From: Clostridia bacterium
GTDB lineage: Bacteria > Bacillota > Clostridia > Oscillospirales > CAG-272
Direction: 5' to 3'
Length of the DNA stretch: 35,748 bases
Assembly (NCBI GenBank): GCA_017467815.1
Contig: JAFUKI010000016.1
Span: 1-35,748 of the forward strand
The notes beneath the pieces were generated by a model that worked only from the letters and a program-made list of their open reading frames with translations, had not been told where the DNA came from and made no database searches. This document shows, in pieces, positions 15,966 through 22,785 of this stretch. Made by a program: the position numbers and the translations under genes. Position 1 is the first letter of the stretch, and the number at the start of each line of letters is the position of its first letter.

Positions 15966-16529
15966 ATGAACCACAAAGGAACAAAAACCATAGAAACAGA
16001 CCGGCTGGTGCTGCGGGCGTTTACCATGAACGATGCGGATGCCATGTTCAGAAACTGGGAAAGCGATCCCGAAGTCACGGAATTTCTCCGCTGGAAGACC
16101 GCATCCTCCATTACAGAAACAAAACAGGTGCTGGGAGAATGGGTACGGGGATATGAAGATCCCGATTTTTACCAGTGGGCGATCGTTCTGAAGGAGATCG
16201 GCGAACCCATCGGTTCCATCAGCGTTGTGGGGAAGAACGAAAAGCTGGATATTGTCCACATCGGATACTGCATCGGCAGCCGGTGGTGGCGGCGCGGCTA
16301 TACTTCCGAAGCCTTCCAAGCCATCATTCCCTTTTTCTTTACGGAAGTGGGTGTAAACCGGATAGAATCCCAGCATGACCCGAACAATCCGAATTCGGGA
16401 CTGGTTATGCAGAAATGCGGACTCCGGTACGAGGGCACCCTTCGTCAGGCAGACTGGAACAACAAGGGAATTGTGGATGCCTGTATGTACAGTTTACTGC
16501 GGTCGGAATGGGAAAACACTCGTGTATGA
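15966..16529 (+). CDS. GNAT-family N-acetyltransferase (RimJ/RimL type)
   Basis: This 187-residue acetyltransferase opens with ETDRLVLRAFTMNDADAMFRNW, the usual RimJ/RimL start. The acetyl-CoA site region is YCIGSRWWRRGYTSEAF, a variant of the Q/RxxGxG/A loop. It ends with NPNSGLVMQKCGLRYEGTLR. AGGAGG lies just before the ATG at 15966; the longer frame upstream would run through the promoter. The substrate may be a protein N-terminus or a small molecule such as an antibiotic. Confidence 0.88.
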   Translation: MNHKGTKTIETDRLVLRAFTMNDADAMFRNWESDPEVTEFLRWKTASSITETKQVLGEWVRGYEDPDFYQWAIVLKEIGEPIGSISVVGKNEKLDIVHIGYCIGSRWWRRGYTSEAFQAIIPFFFTEVGVNRIESQHDPNNPNSGLVMQKCGLRYEGTLRQADWNNKGIVDACMYSLLRSEWENTRV

Positions 16530-16540
16530 TTACGGTGGCT

Positions 16541-16622
16541 GATTGAAAAAGCGGTATACTTATGATATACCGGATATGTGAAAAGAGATCGATTAGCTAA
16601 ATTTGACGGAGGATACAGTATG
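16541..16622 (+). promoter_or_regulatory. Repeated promoter module P1
   Basis: The -35 TTGAAA (16543-16548) and -10 TATACC (16566-16571) have a 17-bp spacer. The spacer and -10 contain the palindrome GGTATAC-TTATG-ATATACC. The same module, including downstream ATATGTG and CGAT blocks, recurs at 17653-17736 and 18050-18134. Confidence 0.7.
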
Positions 16623-17081
16623 GCAAGAGCAAAATACCAGGTGTTAGTGATCCCCTATAAAAAGAGCGGTAATGATACCTTATATTGTGTTTTCAAGAGA
16701 AGTGATATGGATGAATGCTGGCAATTTATTGCAGGCGGCGGAGAAGATGAGGACAAAACACCCCTTGTATCTGCACAAAGGGAAGCCTTTGAGGAAGCGG
16801 GAATATCTTCCCAAATGCACTTTACGGAACTGGAAACAAAATGCAGTATTGCTACGGAGTGTTTTAAGAATGCCAGAACTATCTGGGGAGAAGATTGCCT
16901 TGTAATTCCCGAATATTGCTTTGCGGTTGAGATGCAAAGTGAGGATATTTCTATTTCCCATGAACATGGATGTTTTGAATGGGTGGGTTATTCCACGGCA
17001 AAAGAAAGACTGAAATATGACAGCAACAGGGTTGCCTTGTGGGAACTTGACAACAAGATCAGACTCGGTATAATAAACTGA
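16620..17081 (+). CDS. Nudix hydrolase with an altered Nudix box
   Basis: This 153-residue Nudix-fold protein would hydrolyse a nucleoside diphosphate linked to X. The box is recognisable at the end (REAFEEAGI) and at the glycine-rich start (GGGEDED), similar to NudB-type dihydroneopterin triphosphate or dATP pyrophosphatases. The Glu expected seven residues before RE is Lys, while the two catalytic-helix glutamates remain. GGAGG is 6 nt before the ATG. It opens the array of small genes with repeated promoter modules. Confidence 0.85.
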   Translation: MARAKYQVLVIPYKKSGNDTLYCVFKRSDMDECWQFIAGGGEDEDKTPLVSAQREAFEEAGISSQMHFTELETKCSIATECFKNARTIWGEDCLVIPEYCFAVEMQSEDISISHEHGCFEWVGYSTAKERLKYDSNRVALWELDNKIRLGIIN

Positions 17082-17113
17082 CAAATTGGGATTTGATGGA
17101 GGAGTGTGTTTTT

Positions 17114-17548
17114 GTGAAAAAAACAATTATCACTATCGGGATAATTATTGTTTTTGCAGTTTGTACTTTTTATGGAACTCAACACTATTTTACTGAAAAA
17201 AAGCACAATGAGTATTTATCAGACTTTCTGAAATATACGGAAATGGCAGTAGATGCTTGGGAACATTATGAAGAAACGAATGATGTTCTATCTTATCAGC
17301 ATGGGGTAGTGAATTTTTACATTGCGGTAGATTATTTTGACCGATACGCATATGAAAAAAAGGTTGGAGTGACCCATGAACTCAAGGCATTTAACGAAAT
17401 AAGGATAGATTTATATTCCGATGTTACTACGGTCAAACCGTATTTTGTGAAGCTGAAAGACGCTTTGGCGAAATTTGATGCGACATATCGATTCGGCTCA
17501 TACGAACTATTCCTTCCAATATTTGAACTTGAAAACGAGATACAATAG
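17114..17548 (+). CDS. Membrane-anchored protein of unknown function
   Basis: I do not recognise this 144-residue protein. An N-terminal helix (TIITIGIIIVFAVCTFYGT) would anchor it or act as a signal. The rest is polar and probably outside the membrane. I chose the GTG at 17114, 9 nt after GGAGGAG; a frame starting at 17093 would put extra residues before the helix. It follows the Nudix gene by 32 bp and may share its transcript. The gene is AT-rich. Confidence 0.65.
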   Translation: MKKTIITIGIIIVFAVCTFYGTQHYFTEKKHNEYLSDFLKYTEMAVDAWEHYEETNDVLSYQHGVVNFYIAVDYFDRYAYEKKVGVTHELKAFNEIRIDLYSDVTTVKPYFVKLKDALAKFDATYRFGSYELFLPIFELENEIQ

Positions 17549-17572
17549 AGCATTGTGTTAAATCGTTCCCTG

Positions 17573-17637
17573 CAAATCCCAACTTGTCGAACAGTTGAAT
17601 AGTAAAACGGAAGTTTAGGTCTCCGCTTTTTCTGTAT
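17573..17637 (+). terminator. Gene-end module T1 with shared 21-bp sequence
   Basis: Positions 17573-17593 are identical to 18871-18891 (21 bp, starting CAAATCCCAACTTGTCGAAC). A weak hairpin follows in both (here CGGAAG against CTCCG, then CTTTTTC). It closes the 144-residue protein gene. Confidence 0.6.
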
Positions 17638-17652
17638 GGATTTGCGGCAACG

Positions 17653-17736
17653 GATTGAAAAAACGGTATACTTATGATATACTGGATATGTGTGAAAACA
17701 GTTCGATAAAACTGAATTTAACGAGGACATATAATG
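17653..17736 (+). promoter_or_regulatory. Repeated promoter module P2
   Basis: The -35 TTGAAA (17655-17660) and -10 TATACT (17678-17683) have a 17-bp spacer. It is nearly the same sequence as modules P1 and P3, including CAGTTCGATAAAACTGAATT downstream. Confidence 0.7.
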
Positions 17737-18027
17737 AAAACATATACATTATGTGGTAGTATGCGATTTGAAAAAGAAATGCAGGAAGTTGCTTATTATC
17801 TTGAAACACAAAAAGGATATAATATTCTACAATGCATTTATACTGTGGTTGATGCCAAACCAACGGCGGAAGAATTGAGGGCTCTTGAGCGTGCGCATTA
17901 TCAAAAAATAGATATCAGTGATGGTATTTATGTTCTGAATATTGATGGATATATTGGAGAGTCTGTTCGTAAAGAGATAGATTATGCCCACCAGAATGGC
18001 AAGGAAGTCATTTACCACTGCATTTAG
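17734..18027 (+). CDS. Small protein resembling nucleoside 2-deoxyribosyltransferases
   Basis: This 97-residue protein begins with TYTLCGSMRFEKEM. Near the end it has SDGIYVLNIDGYIGESVRKEIDYAHQNGK, the pattern shared by the nucleoside 2-deoxyribosyltransferase and DUF4406 folds, where the ES is the catalytic region. It is shorter than full enzymes (about 140-160 residues). It may act on a modified nucleotide or serve only as a binding domain. It has its own promoter module. Confidence 0.6.
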   Translation: MKTYTLCGSMRFEKEMQEVAYYLETQKGYNILQCIYTVVDAKPTAEELRALERAHYQKIDISDGIYVLNIDGYIGESVRKEIDYAHQNGKEVIYHCI

Positions 18028-18049
18028 TCAATCCCAACATATCAACTCA

Positions 18050-18134
18050 GTTGAAAAACGGCATACTTATGGTATACCTGATATGTGAAAACAGTTCGAT
18101 AAAACTGAATTTGACGAAGAGAATAAAAGATATG
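18050..18134 (+). promoter_or_regulatory. Repeated promoter module P3
   Basis: The -35 TTGAAA (18051-18056) and -10 TATACC (18073-18078) have a 16-bp spacer. The downstream part matches P2 for over 25 bp and ends at an ATG (18132). Confidence 0.7.
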
Positions 18135-18154
18135 AACAAAACAGGAAAATTGTA

Positions 18155-18550
18155 TTGATAATATTATCGATTGCTGTTGTTATAATAATTGGAGCTTATC
18201 TTTTTATTAGTGCCATTTGGAGCGGAACATTTAACTTTATGCATCCAAAGGAAATTGCAGCTTACACCAGCCCCGACGGAGAATATTCACTTGTTTTTGA
18301 GCAAATGGGTGAACCACAATGGCCTTTTGGTCCAACGGATATCAGGCTGACACTCAAAAACCGCGATGGCAAAATTATCAAGCGTGTATCTGCTCAACTC
18401 AGCGATGACGGTGCAAATGCGAGTGAACACAACATTGCCTCTATTTCCTGGAACGATGATGCGGTAATTATTATTCTTAAAGCTTCAGAAATGAAGGACA
18501 AGGAAGTTGTAATAGCATATAATAAAAGTTCATCAAATCCCAATATGTGA
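18155..18550 (+). CDS. Membrane-anchored protein of unknown function, possibly frameshifted at its start
   Basis: This is a 131-residue frame from TTG at 18155: an N-terminal hydrophobic helix (ILSIAVVIIIGAYLFISAIW), then a soluble domain with YTSPDGEYSLVFEQMGEPQW. The promoter module points to the ATG at 18132, but that frame stops after eight codons. One extra A in the A4 run at 18146-18149 would join it to this frame as MNKTGKIVLIILSIAVV. So the gene is either frameshifted near its start or begins at TTG with AGGA 9 nt upstream. No family is recognised. Confidence 0.6.
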   Translation: MIILSIAVVIIIGAYLFISAIWSGTFNFMHPKEIAAYTSPDGEYSLVFEQMGEPQWPFGPTDIRLTLKNRDGKIIKRVSAQLSDDGANASEHNIASISWNDDAVIIILKASEMKDKEVVIAYNKSSSNPNM

Positions 18551-18569
18551 AACGGAGGGAAAACACAAA

Positions 18570-18860
18570 ATGAGGAAAATACAGTGGGTATGCTATATTC
18601 TTTCTCTTTGCAGTATTGTTGCAGCAATACTCTTGCGGGATTATCTGGATGTGTTGGATATCTTACTGATGATTGTGGGTATTGCTATATTTCTGACTGC
18701 ATTGGGAATCCAGAGTATAAGAAACGCACGTCGTTGTCCAAATTGCAATGCAATTATTTATGGTGGTCACATAAGGACAATCATCCGAACAAAAGATGGA
18801 ATTTATCCATGTGAAAAATGCGGCAGTTTGATATCCGTTAAACCGCCTGAGAAAGAATAG
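18570..18860 (+). CDS. Small membrane protein with zinc-ribbon tail
   Basis: This 96-residue protein has two hydrophobic helices (residues about 5-22 and 28-47). A cytoplasmic zinc-ribbon-like part follows, with CPNC near residue 56 and CEKC near residue 81. GGAGGG lies upstream of the ATG. It follows the previous gene by 19 bp and probably shares its transcript. The function is unknown; the layout suggests a membrane-linked metal-stabilised domain. Confidence 0.7.
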   Translation: MRKIQWVCYILSLCSIVAAILLRDYLDVLDILLMIVGIAIFLTALGIQSIRNARRCPNCNAIIYGGHIRTIIRTKDGIYPCEKCGSLISVKPPEKE

Positions 18861-18870
18861 TGCTGCTAAA

Positions 18871-18937
18871 CAAATCCCAACTTGTCGAACAATCGAAAAA
18901 TTGAAAAACGGAGGCAAAAACCTCCGCTTTTTCTTTT
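18871..18937 (+). terminator. Gene-end module T2 with intrinsic terminator
   Basis: The 21-bp sequence shared with module T1 is followed by CGGAGG (18909-18914), loop CAAAAA, CCTCCG (18921-18926) and a T-rich run. This is a good intrinsic terminator ending the plus-strand array. Confidence 0.8.
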
Positions 18938-18989
18938 CTCCATAGCCAAACAGAACACCCGTCAAATACCGGATGTTCCTTACAATCGT

Positions 18990-19406
18990 TTACCAACGGA
19001 TGATGTAGTACAGAATGTACCCCCAATTCAAAAGTCCATGAAGGATCGCCCAGCCGATGGAATGCCAGTTGACATAGGATACTACCATCGCAAGCATCGC
19101 TCCCGCCAGAGTCAGTCTTTCCGGAAAGAAAGTCAGGGAAAGCCGGGAATTCCCCCACTCCCAGGTACGCCGGATCACGCCGGATTCATTCTTTGTCTCT
19201 CTGATCTCCTTACCGTATATCAGCCGTTCCACGGAAACATTGAACTTTTCCGCAATCTTTGTCAACATTTCGATATCCGGCTGTGTTTTCCCCGTTTCCC
19301 AGTTGGACACAGCCTGACGGGTCACATGGAGTTTCTCCGCCAGCTGTTCCTGATTCATTCCCTTTTCCAGCCGAAGCCGTTTTATAGTTGTGCTTACCTT
19401 ATTCAT
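18990..19406 (-). CDS. XRE-family regulator with C-terminal membrane segments
   Basis: This 138-residue protein has an N-terminal HTH_3 domain (residues about 3-60: IKRLRLEKGMNQEQLAEKLHVTRQAVSNWETGKTQPDIEML). The C-terminal part is hydrophobic with two or three likely membrane helices (LTLAGAMLAMVVSYV and GWAILHGLLNWGYILYYII). The start at 19406 has GGAGGTG 6 nt upstream; the longer frame would cross the promoter. The regulator could be held at the membrane and respond to envelope or ligand signals. It is opposite in direction to the array before it. Confidence 0.85.
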   Translation of the reverse strand: MNKVSTTIKRLRLEKGMNQEQLAEKLHVTRQAVSNWETGKTQPDIEMLTKIAEKFNVSVERLIYGKEIRETKNESGVIRRTWEWGNSRLSLTFFPERLTLAGAMLAMVVSYVNWHSIGWAILHGLLNWGYILYYIIRW

Positions 19407-19425
19407 ACGAACACCTCCGGAAAGA

Positions 19426-19454
19426 ATTATACAGCATTCCGGCAATTTTGGCAA
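19426..19454 (-). promoter_or_regulatory. Sigma-A promoter of the XRE-membrane regulator
   Basis: On the minus strand, -35 TTGCCA (19454-19449) and -10 TATAAT (19431-19426) have a 17-bp spacer, very close to the ribosome binding site. Confidence 0.65.
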
Positions 19455-19504
19455 GCAATGGTCTGTTGCATTCTGTATTTTTTATCAAAACGGGGTTCTT
19501 TTTG

Positions 19505-19533
19505 AAAAACCTCCGCTTTTTCTTTTCTCCATA
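19505..19533. repeat. 29-bp direct repeat, second copy
   Basis: Positions 19505-19533 are identical to 18916-18944 (29 bp, starting AAAAACCTCCGC and ending TCTCCATA). The first copy is the right half of terminator module T2. The second lacks the left stem arm and ends exactly at the stop of the 113-residue protein gene. The two copies flank the XRE gene. Confidence 0.75.
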
Positions 19534-19875
19534 TCAACCGTACTGCGCCTCGTTCAGCGGCTTGTCCCAATGGATGATACCGTTCAGGGAGCGAGCCAGT
19601 TCATCCGCCGCGGTTTGTACCTGCGCCAGATACTGCTCATCCCGTTTTTTGGAACGGCGTCCTTTGGTGTGCAGAAGCTCCTTTACCGCACAGGCATCGT
19701 AGCTTATGGCAAAATCCTCTGCATCCGCATGGGGAAAGAAAGTCACGCCTGCTTCATACCGGATCATGCCGCTGTCACTTTCTGCGTTCAGCCACACCGC
19801 GGCACCGTGACGCTCCACGCCCGCAAACGTACATTCGGCTGAAAAATACTGTTTATAGATATCAATGTTTGCCAT
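19534..19875 (-). CDS. Conserved-looking cytoplasmic protein of unknown function
   Basis: I do not recognise this 113-residue protein. It has no membrane segment. It begins MANIDIYKQYFSAECTFAG and contains ESDSGMIRYEAGVTFFPH and a basic helix KGRRSKKRDEQYLAQVQTAAD. GGAGAG precedes the ATG. Its promoter lies within the end of the next gene upstream (methyltransferase) and carries a 23-bp sequence identical to that upstream of the second Nudix gene. Confidence 0.6.
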   Translation of the reverse strand: MANIDIYKQYFSAECTFAGVERHGAAVWLNAESDSGMIRYEAGVTFFPHADAEDFAISYDACAVKELLHTKGRRSKKRDEQYLAQVQTAADELARSLNGIIHWDKPLNEAQYG

Positions 19876-19907
19876 ATTCTCTCCTTCCGGTGGGGATTTA
19901 TCGGATT

Positions 19908-19949
19908 CTTATACAACATCAGTATATCACTCTAAATCTACTTTACCAA
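19908..19949 (-). promoter_or_regulatory. Promoter with 23-bp sequence shared with 21345-21367
   Basis: On the minus strand, -35 TTGGTA (19949-19944) and -10 TATACT (19926-19921) have a 17-bp spacer. Positions 19908-19930 are identical to 21345-21367. The promoter overlaps the stop of the methyltransferase gene. Confidence 0.6.
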
Positions 19950-20685
19950 TATAACAGCGTGTGATATACGGATACTTCACAAATCCATTTACACTATATT
20001 TATTAAACAATTCTGATACTGCTTCAACGTATTTGTTGTAGCAATCATCTGCAGATTTCGGTGAATAAGAGGAGGATAGATTGCGGGCTATAAATATATC
20101 CTTATCATACATAAGGTTATTCTCAAACTCTACGTATTCAATGTCGCCTTCAAAAAAATTCTTGAAAGATTCCTTAGAAAAATCTATCCCGTCTGATGAA
20201 CCCTTAAAGTTTGGACAATATATTTTGTTCACTTCAAAATTATCTCTGATAATCTCTGCGTTTGAATCCCTGTCATTCCAAACAAGTATCACTTTTCCGT
20301 CTTTTCTTAATATTCGTTGACATTCTTGCTTAAATAGTTGTCTATCAAACCAATGGAAAGCTTGAGCCACAGTAATTAAATCTACACATTTATCCTCAAG
20401 AGTAGTCGATTCGGCTGTACCATTAACTGAAATAATATTAGCAAAATCTCTGTAGGCAATTTCTGCTGTATCTCTCATATCCTTATTAGGCTCTATTGCA
20501 AAAATTTTTTTAATATGGGATGATATCTGCAAAGTAAACACTCCTGTACCAGAACCGATATCGGCCAATGAGAGCTGTTCATGTATAACTTTAGCATTGA
20601 CTAAATATTCAAATAATTGTACAGGATAAGACGGCCGCCCTTTTTTGTATACATTTCCTTTATTGTCAAACTTTTTCTCGTTCAT
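19927..20685 (-). CDS. Class I SAM-dependent methyltransferase
   Basis: This 252-residue enzyme has the SAM-binding motif I LADIGSGTGVFT (near 40-51), an acidic end of strand 2 in FAIEPNKDM, and the post-I and motif III regions with DLITVAQAFHWFD and ILRKDGKVILVWND. The pattern fits UbiE/Tam-like small-molecule methyltransferases. The start has GGAG upstream. Base composition is clearly AT-richer than the core genes around, suggesting transfer. The substrate is unknown. Confidence 0.88.
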   Translation of the reverse strand: MNEKKFDNKGNVYKKGRPSYPVQLFEYLVNAKVIHEQLSLADIGSGTGVFTLQISSHIKKIFAIEPNKDMRDTAEIAYRDFANIISVNGTAESTTLEDKCVDLITVAQAFHWFDRQLFKQECQRILRKDGKVILVWNDRDSNAEIIRDNFEVNKIYCPNFKGSSDGIDFSKESFKNFFEGDIEYVEFENNLMYDKDIFIARNLSSSYSPKSADDCYNKYVEAVSELFNKYSVNGFVKYPYITRCYIGKVDLE

Positions 20686-20735
20686 AATTATCTCCGTATT
20701 ATAATATTTTCAAAGTAAGCACAAATTACAATATA

Positions 20736-21290
20736 TTAGACAATATCGAATATATTAAACTTTCGAATATATTCATTCAGTGCCGACAAATCTCTGGCTT
20801 GCAGGAATCTTTTTTGATTCGTTTCATGGTCAACATCTCTAATTAAATGAAATACTTCATTTAGTGTACACCATTTTAAGATTGTTCCTAATTCTATTTC
20901 CTCTGTTGTTAAATGCAAAACGTTTTCCTTGGTATTCGTGTGTATTATAAAAAAATATGATAAAGATGTAACATCGGCATGATACCTATTTTCAGAAACA
21001 ATCCCTAATGGCTCAATAGTATCACAGGTACAGCCTGTCTCTTCAAATATTTCTCTTATTATTGCGGAAGTTTCATCTTCTCCGTCTTCGATTGCGCCCC
21101 CCGGTAAAACATGGATATCAGACTTTGCTTCATACATGACTGCATATTTTCCATCTTCATTTATCAAAATGGCTCTTGATTTTCTTCTCGGTTCTTTTAC
21201 ACTTATGCCATCAGTTCCAAGTACACTTCTATCTGTCAATTCATGAATGATTTCCCAATCAAAAGTCATAATACTCTCTGTATGCTTCAT
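20736..21290 (-). CDS. Nudix hydrolase
   Basis: This 184-residue Nudix protein has a complete box: G, five residues, E, seven residues, then REIFEETGC (within GAIEDGEDETSAII and onward). The N-terminal part carries basic SVKEPRRKSRAILINEDGKYA before the fold. GGAGGG lies 8 nt before the ATG at 21290. The substrate cannot be predicted. It is AT-rich like the methyltransferase next to it. The upstream promoter (TTGAAA, 17 bp, TATACT) is related to those of the plus-strand array. Confidence 0.88.
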   Translation of the reverse strand: MKHTESIMTFDWEIIHELTDRSVLGTDGISVKEPRRKSRAILINEDGKYAVMYEAKSDIHVLPGGAIEDGEDETSAIIREIFEETGCTCDTIEPLGIVSENRYHADVTSLSYFFIIHTNTKENVLHLTTEEIELGTILKWCTLNEVFHLIRDVDHETNQKRFLQARDLSALNEYIRKFNIFDIV

Positions 21291-21344
21291 CGTGTATTCC
21301 CTCCGCTCTATTCAACTGTTCGCCATATTCATGTTTATCAAACC

Positions 21345-21386
21345 CTTATACAACATCAGTATATCACAAATCCTACGTTATTTCAA
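21345..21386 (-). promoter_or_regulatory. Promoter of the second Nudix gene
   Basis: On the minus strand, -35 TTGAAA (21386-21381) and -10 TATACT (21363-21358) have a 17-bp spacer. The 23 bp at 21345-21367 are identical to 19908-19930. Further down, the leader GCGAACAGTTGAATAG resembles gene-end module T1. Confidence 0.65.
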
Positions 21387-21415
21387 CCCAAGCTCCCCAT
21401 AATTTACAACCACAT

Positions 21416-21451
21416 AAAAACAGAGGGAACAGCCGAAGCCATTCCCTCTCG
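21416..21451 (-). terminator. Intrinsic terminator of the four-helix membrane protein gene
   Basis: On the minus strand, the stem GAGAGGGAATGGC closes over TTCG with GCTGTTCCCTCTG, followed by five T residues (21420-21416). Confidence 0.8.
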
Positions 21452-21473
21452 GTTTATCCTATATTTTGACGGA

Positions 21474-21821
21474 TTATTTCCCAGCCTTACGCTTTCTGAT
21501 CGCATTGGTAATATAGGCAGCTGCAATACCCAGAACAAAGTACACAACAGCACCAATCAGCCATGTAATATCAAAATCCATCAGCACAACAGAACCAATC
21601 AGATAAATTACCCCATTGATAAGCGGGAGATACCACTGCGTTTTTTCGCCCCATCCCGAAAGTATACCGATCACGATGGATACTATCGGATTCAGAACCA
21701 TGATATAGATGTACATAAGTCCCAGTGCGTCTGCGCCCAATACAGAATATACGGTTAATACCGGCACCAGAACCATGACAAGCAAAGATAAAACGATGGA
21801 TAGTATTGTTCTTTTTTTCAT
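21474..21821 (-). CDS. Four-helix membrane protein of unknown function
   Basis: This 115-residue protein has four hydrophobic helices (starting TILSIVLSLLVMVLVPVLTVYSV, then YIYIMVLNPIVSIVIGILSG, LPLINGVIYLIGSVVLM and WLIGAVVYFVLGIAAAYI) and a basic tail. AAGGAG precedes the ATG. It is monocistronic, with a good terminator downstream. The family is not recognised. Confidence 0.75.
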   Translation of the reverse strand: MKKRTILSIVLSLLVMVLVPVLTVYSVLGADALGLMYIYIMVLNPIVSIVIGILSGWGEKTQWYLPLINGVIYLIGSVVLMDFDITWLIGAVVYFVLGIAAAYITNAIRKRKAGK

Positions 21822-21904
21822 ATTTTTTCTCCTTAAATTGTTAGTTGACTCAAATGAAAACGAAAATCAAACAAATCGCCGCTATTGCCGGGTTGTGCTG
21901 AAGT

Positions 21905-21936
21905 CAGAAACAGGAAGGTTTTCCGCCTTCCCGTTT
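21905..21936 (-). terminator. Probable terminator of the rubrerythrin gene
   Basis: On the minus strand, AAACGGGAAGG and CCTTCCTGTTT pair around a 7-nt loop just past the rubrerythrin stop. The T-run is short. Confidence 0.5.
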
Positions 21937-21946
21937 CAATACCCAA

Positions 21947-22501
21947 TTACTTGCCGAAGTATCTTTCCAGCAGACCTGCGAATGCTCTGCCGTGACGGGC
22001 TTCGTCTCTTGCCATTTCATGTACAGTGTCGTGGATCGCGTCCAGGTTGTGCTGCTTTGCCATCTTCGCCAGGTCGAACTTGCCTGCGGTTGCGCCGTTT
22101 TCTGCAGCTACTCTCAGTTCCAGGTTGGTCTTGGTGGATGTGGTCACTACTTCGCCCAGCAGTTCCGCAAACTTTGCTGCGTGTTCTGCTTCCTCATATG
22201 CTGCCTTTTCCCAGTACAGACCGATTTCCGGATAGCCTTCACGGAATGCTACTCTTGCCATTGCCAGGTACATACCTACTTCGGTACATTCGCCGTTGAA
22301 GTTCGCTCTCAGACCTTCAATGATTTCTTCCGGTACGCCTTCTGCCTTGCCTACACCTACTTCGTGTTCCGCAGCCCAGGTCATATTTTCTTCTGCCAGT
22401 TCTTCAAACTTTTCGCCCGGTGCCTTGCACAGAGGACATTTTTCCGGTGCCTGTTCTCCCTCAACGATTTCTCCGCAAATTGTGCATCTCCACTTTTTCA
22501 T
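21947..22501 (-). CDS. Reverse rubrerythrin (rubredoxin-first)
   Basis: This 184-residue non-haem iron protein reduces hydrogen peroxide in anaerobes. The rubredoxin-like domain is N-terminal: CTIC (Cys6, Cys9) and CPLC (Cys22, Cys25). The ferritin-like di-iron domain follows, with glutamates in GECTEVGMY and EEAEHAAKF and in [11 protein letters not shown]. This order is the 'reverse' form typical of Clostridia. AAGGGG precedes the ATG. It has a consensus promoter and a palindrome in the early leader, so it is probably under stress control. Confidence 0.94.
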   Translation of the reverse strand: MKKWRCTICGEIVEGEQAPEKCPLCKAPGEKFEELAEENMTWAAEHEVGVGKAEGVPEEIIEGLRANFNGECTEVGMYLAMARVAFREGYPEIGLYWEKAAYEEAEHAAKFAELLGEVVTTSTKTNLELRVAAENGATAGKFDLAKMAKQHNLDAIHDTVHEMARDEARHGRAFAGLLERYFGK

Positions 22502-22540
22502 ATTTTATATCCCCTTTTCAAATATTATTATTTTTGAATT

Positions 22541-22597
22541 AATCCTTATTAGGATTTATTCTTGATAATATTATAACATAAAATTCAGATTTGTCAA
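22541..22597 (-). promoter_or_regulatory. Consensus promoter and operator-like palindrome of rubrerythrin
   Basis: On the minus strand, -35 TTGACA (22597-22592) and -10 TATAAT (22575-22570) have a 16-bp spacer. AATCCT-TATT-AGGATT at 22541-22556 is a perfect palindrome starting about 7 bp after the likely start point. It is not the PerR consensus. A PerR-like half, TTATAAT, overlaps the -10. Confidence 0.65.
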
Positions 22598-22683
22598 TAC
22601 CTTTTTTCAAATTTTTCGGATTTTTTATTTTTCCGTAGGGTGTATCTACCCATGGCGGTATTGTAAAGAATTTGGGAAATGAA

Positions 22684-22712
22684 TTGACAAAATACTGCAA
22701 ATATGCGATAAT
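22684..22712 (+). promoter_or_regulatory. Sigma-A promoter of nrdG
   Basis: The -35 TTGACA (22684-22689) and -10 GATAAT (22707-22712) have a 17-bp spacer, giving a leader of about 65 nt. Confidence 0.7.
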
Positions 22713-22785
22713 ATAATATAGAGAAGTTTTTCTGTATCCGGGATACTTTTTTATAGATTAGAATACTGGGAGATGTGAAATCGGT

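Noticed and set aside
15772..15969. 65-codon plus-strand frame between the NAT and GNAT genes
   Set aside because: It overlaps the GNAT promoter and ribosome binding site, and its composition is not coding-like.
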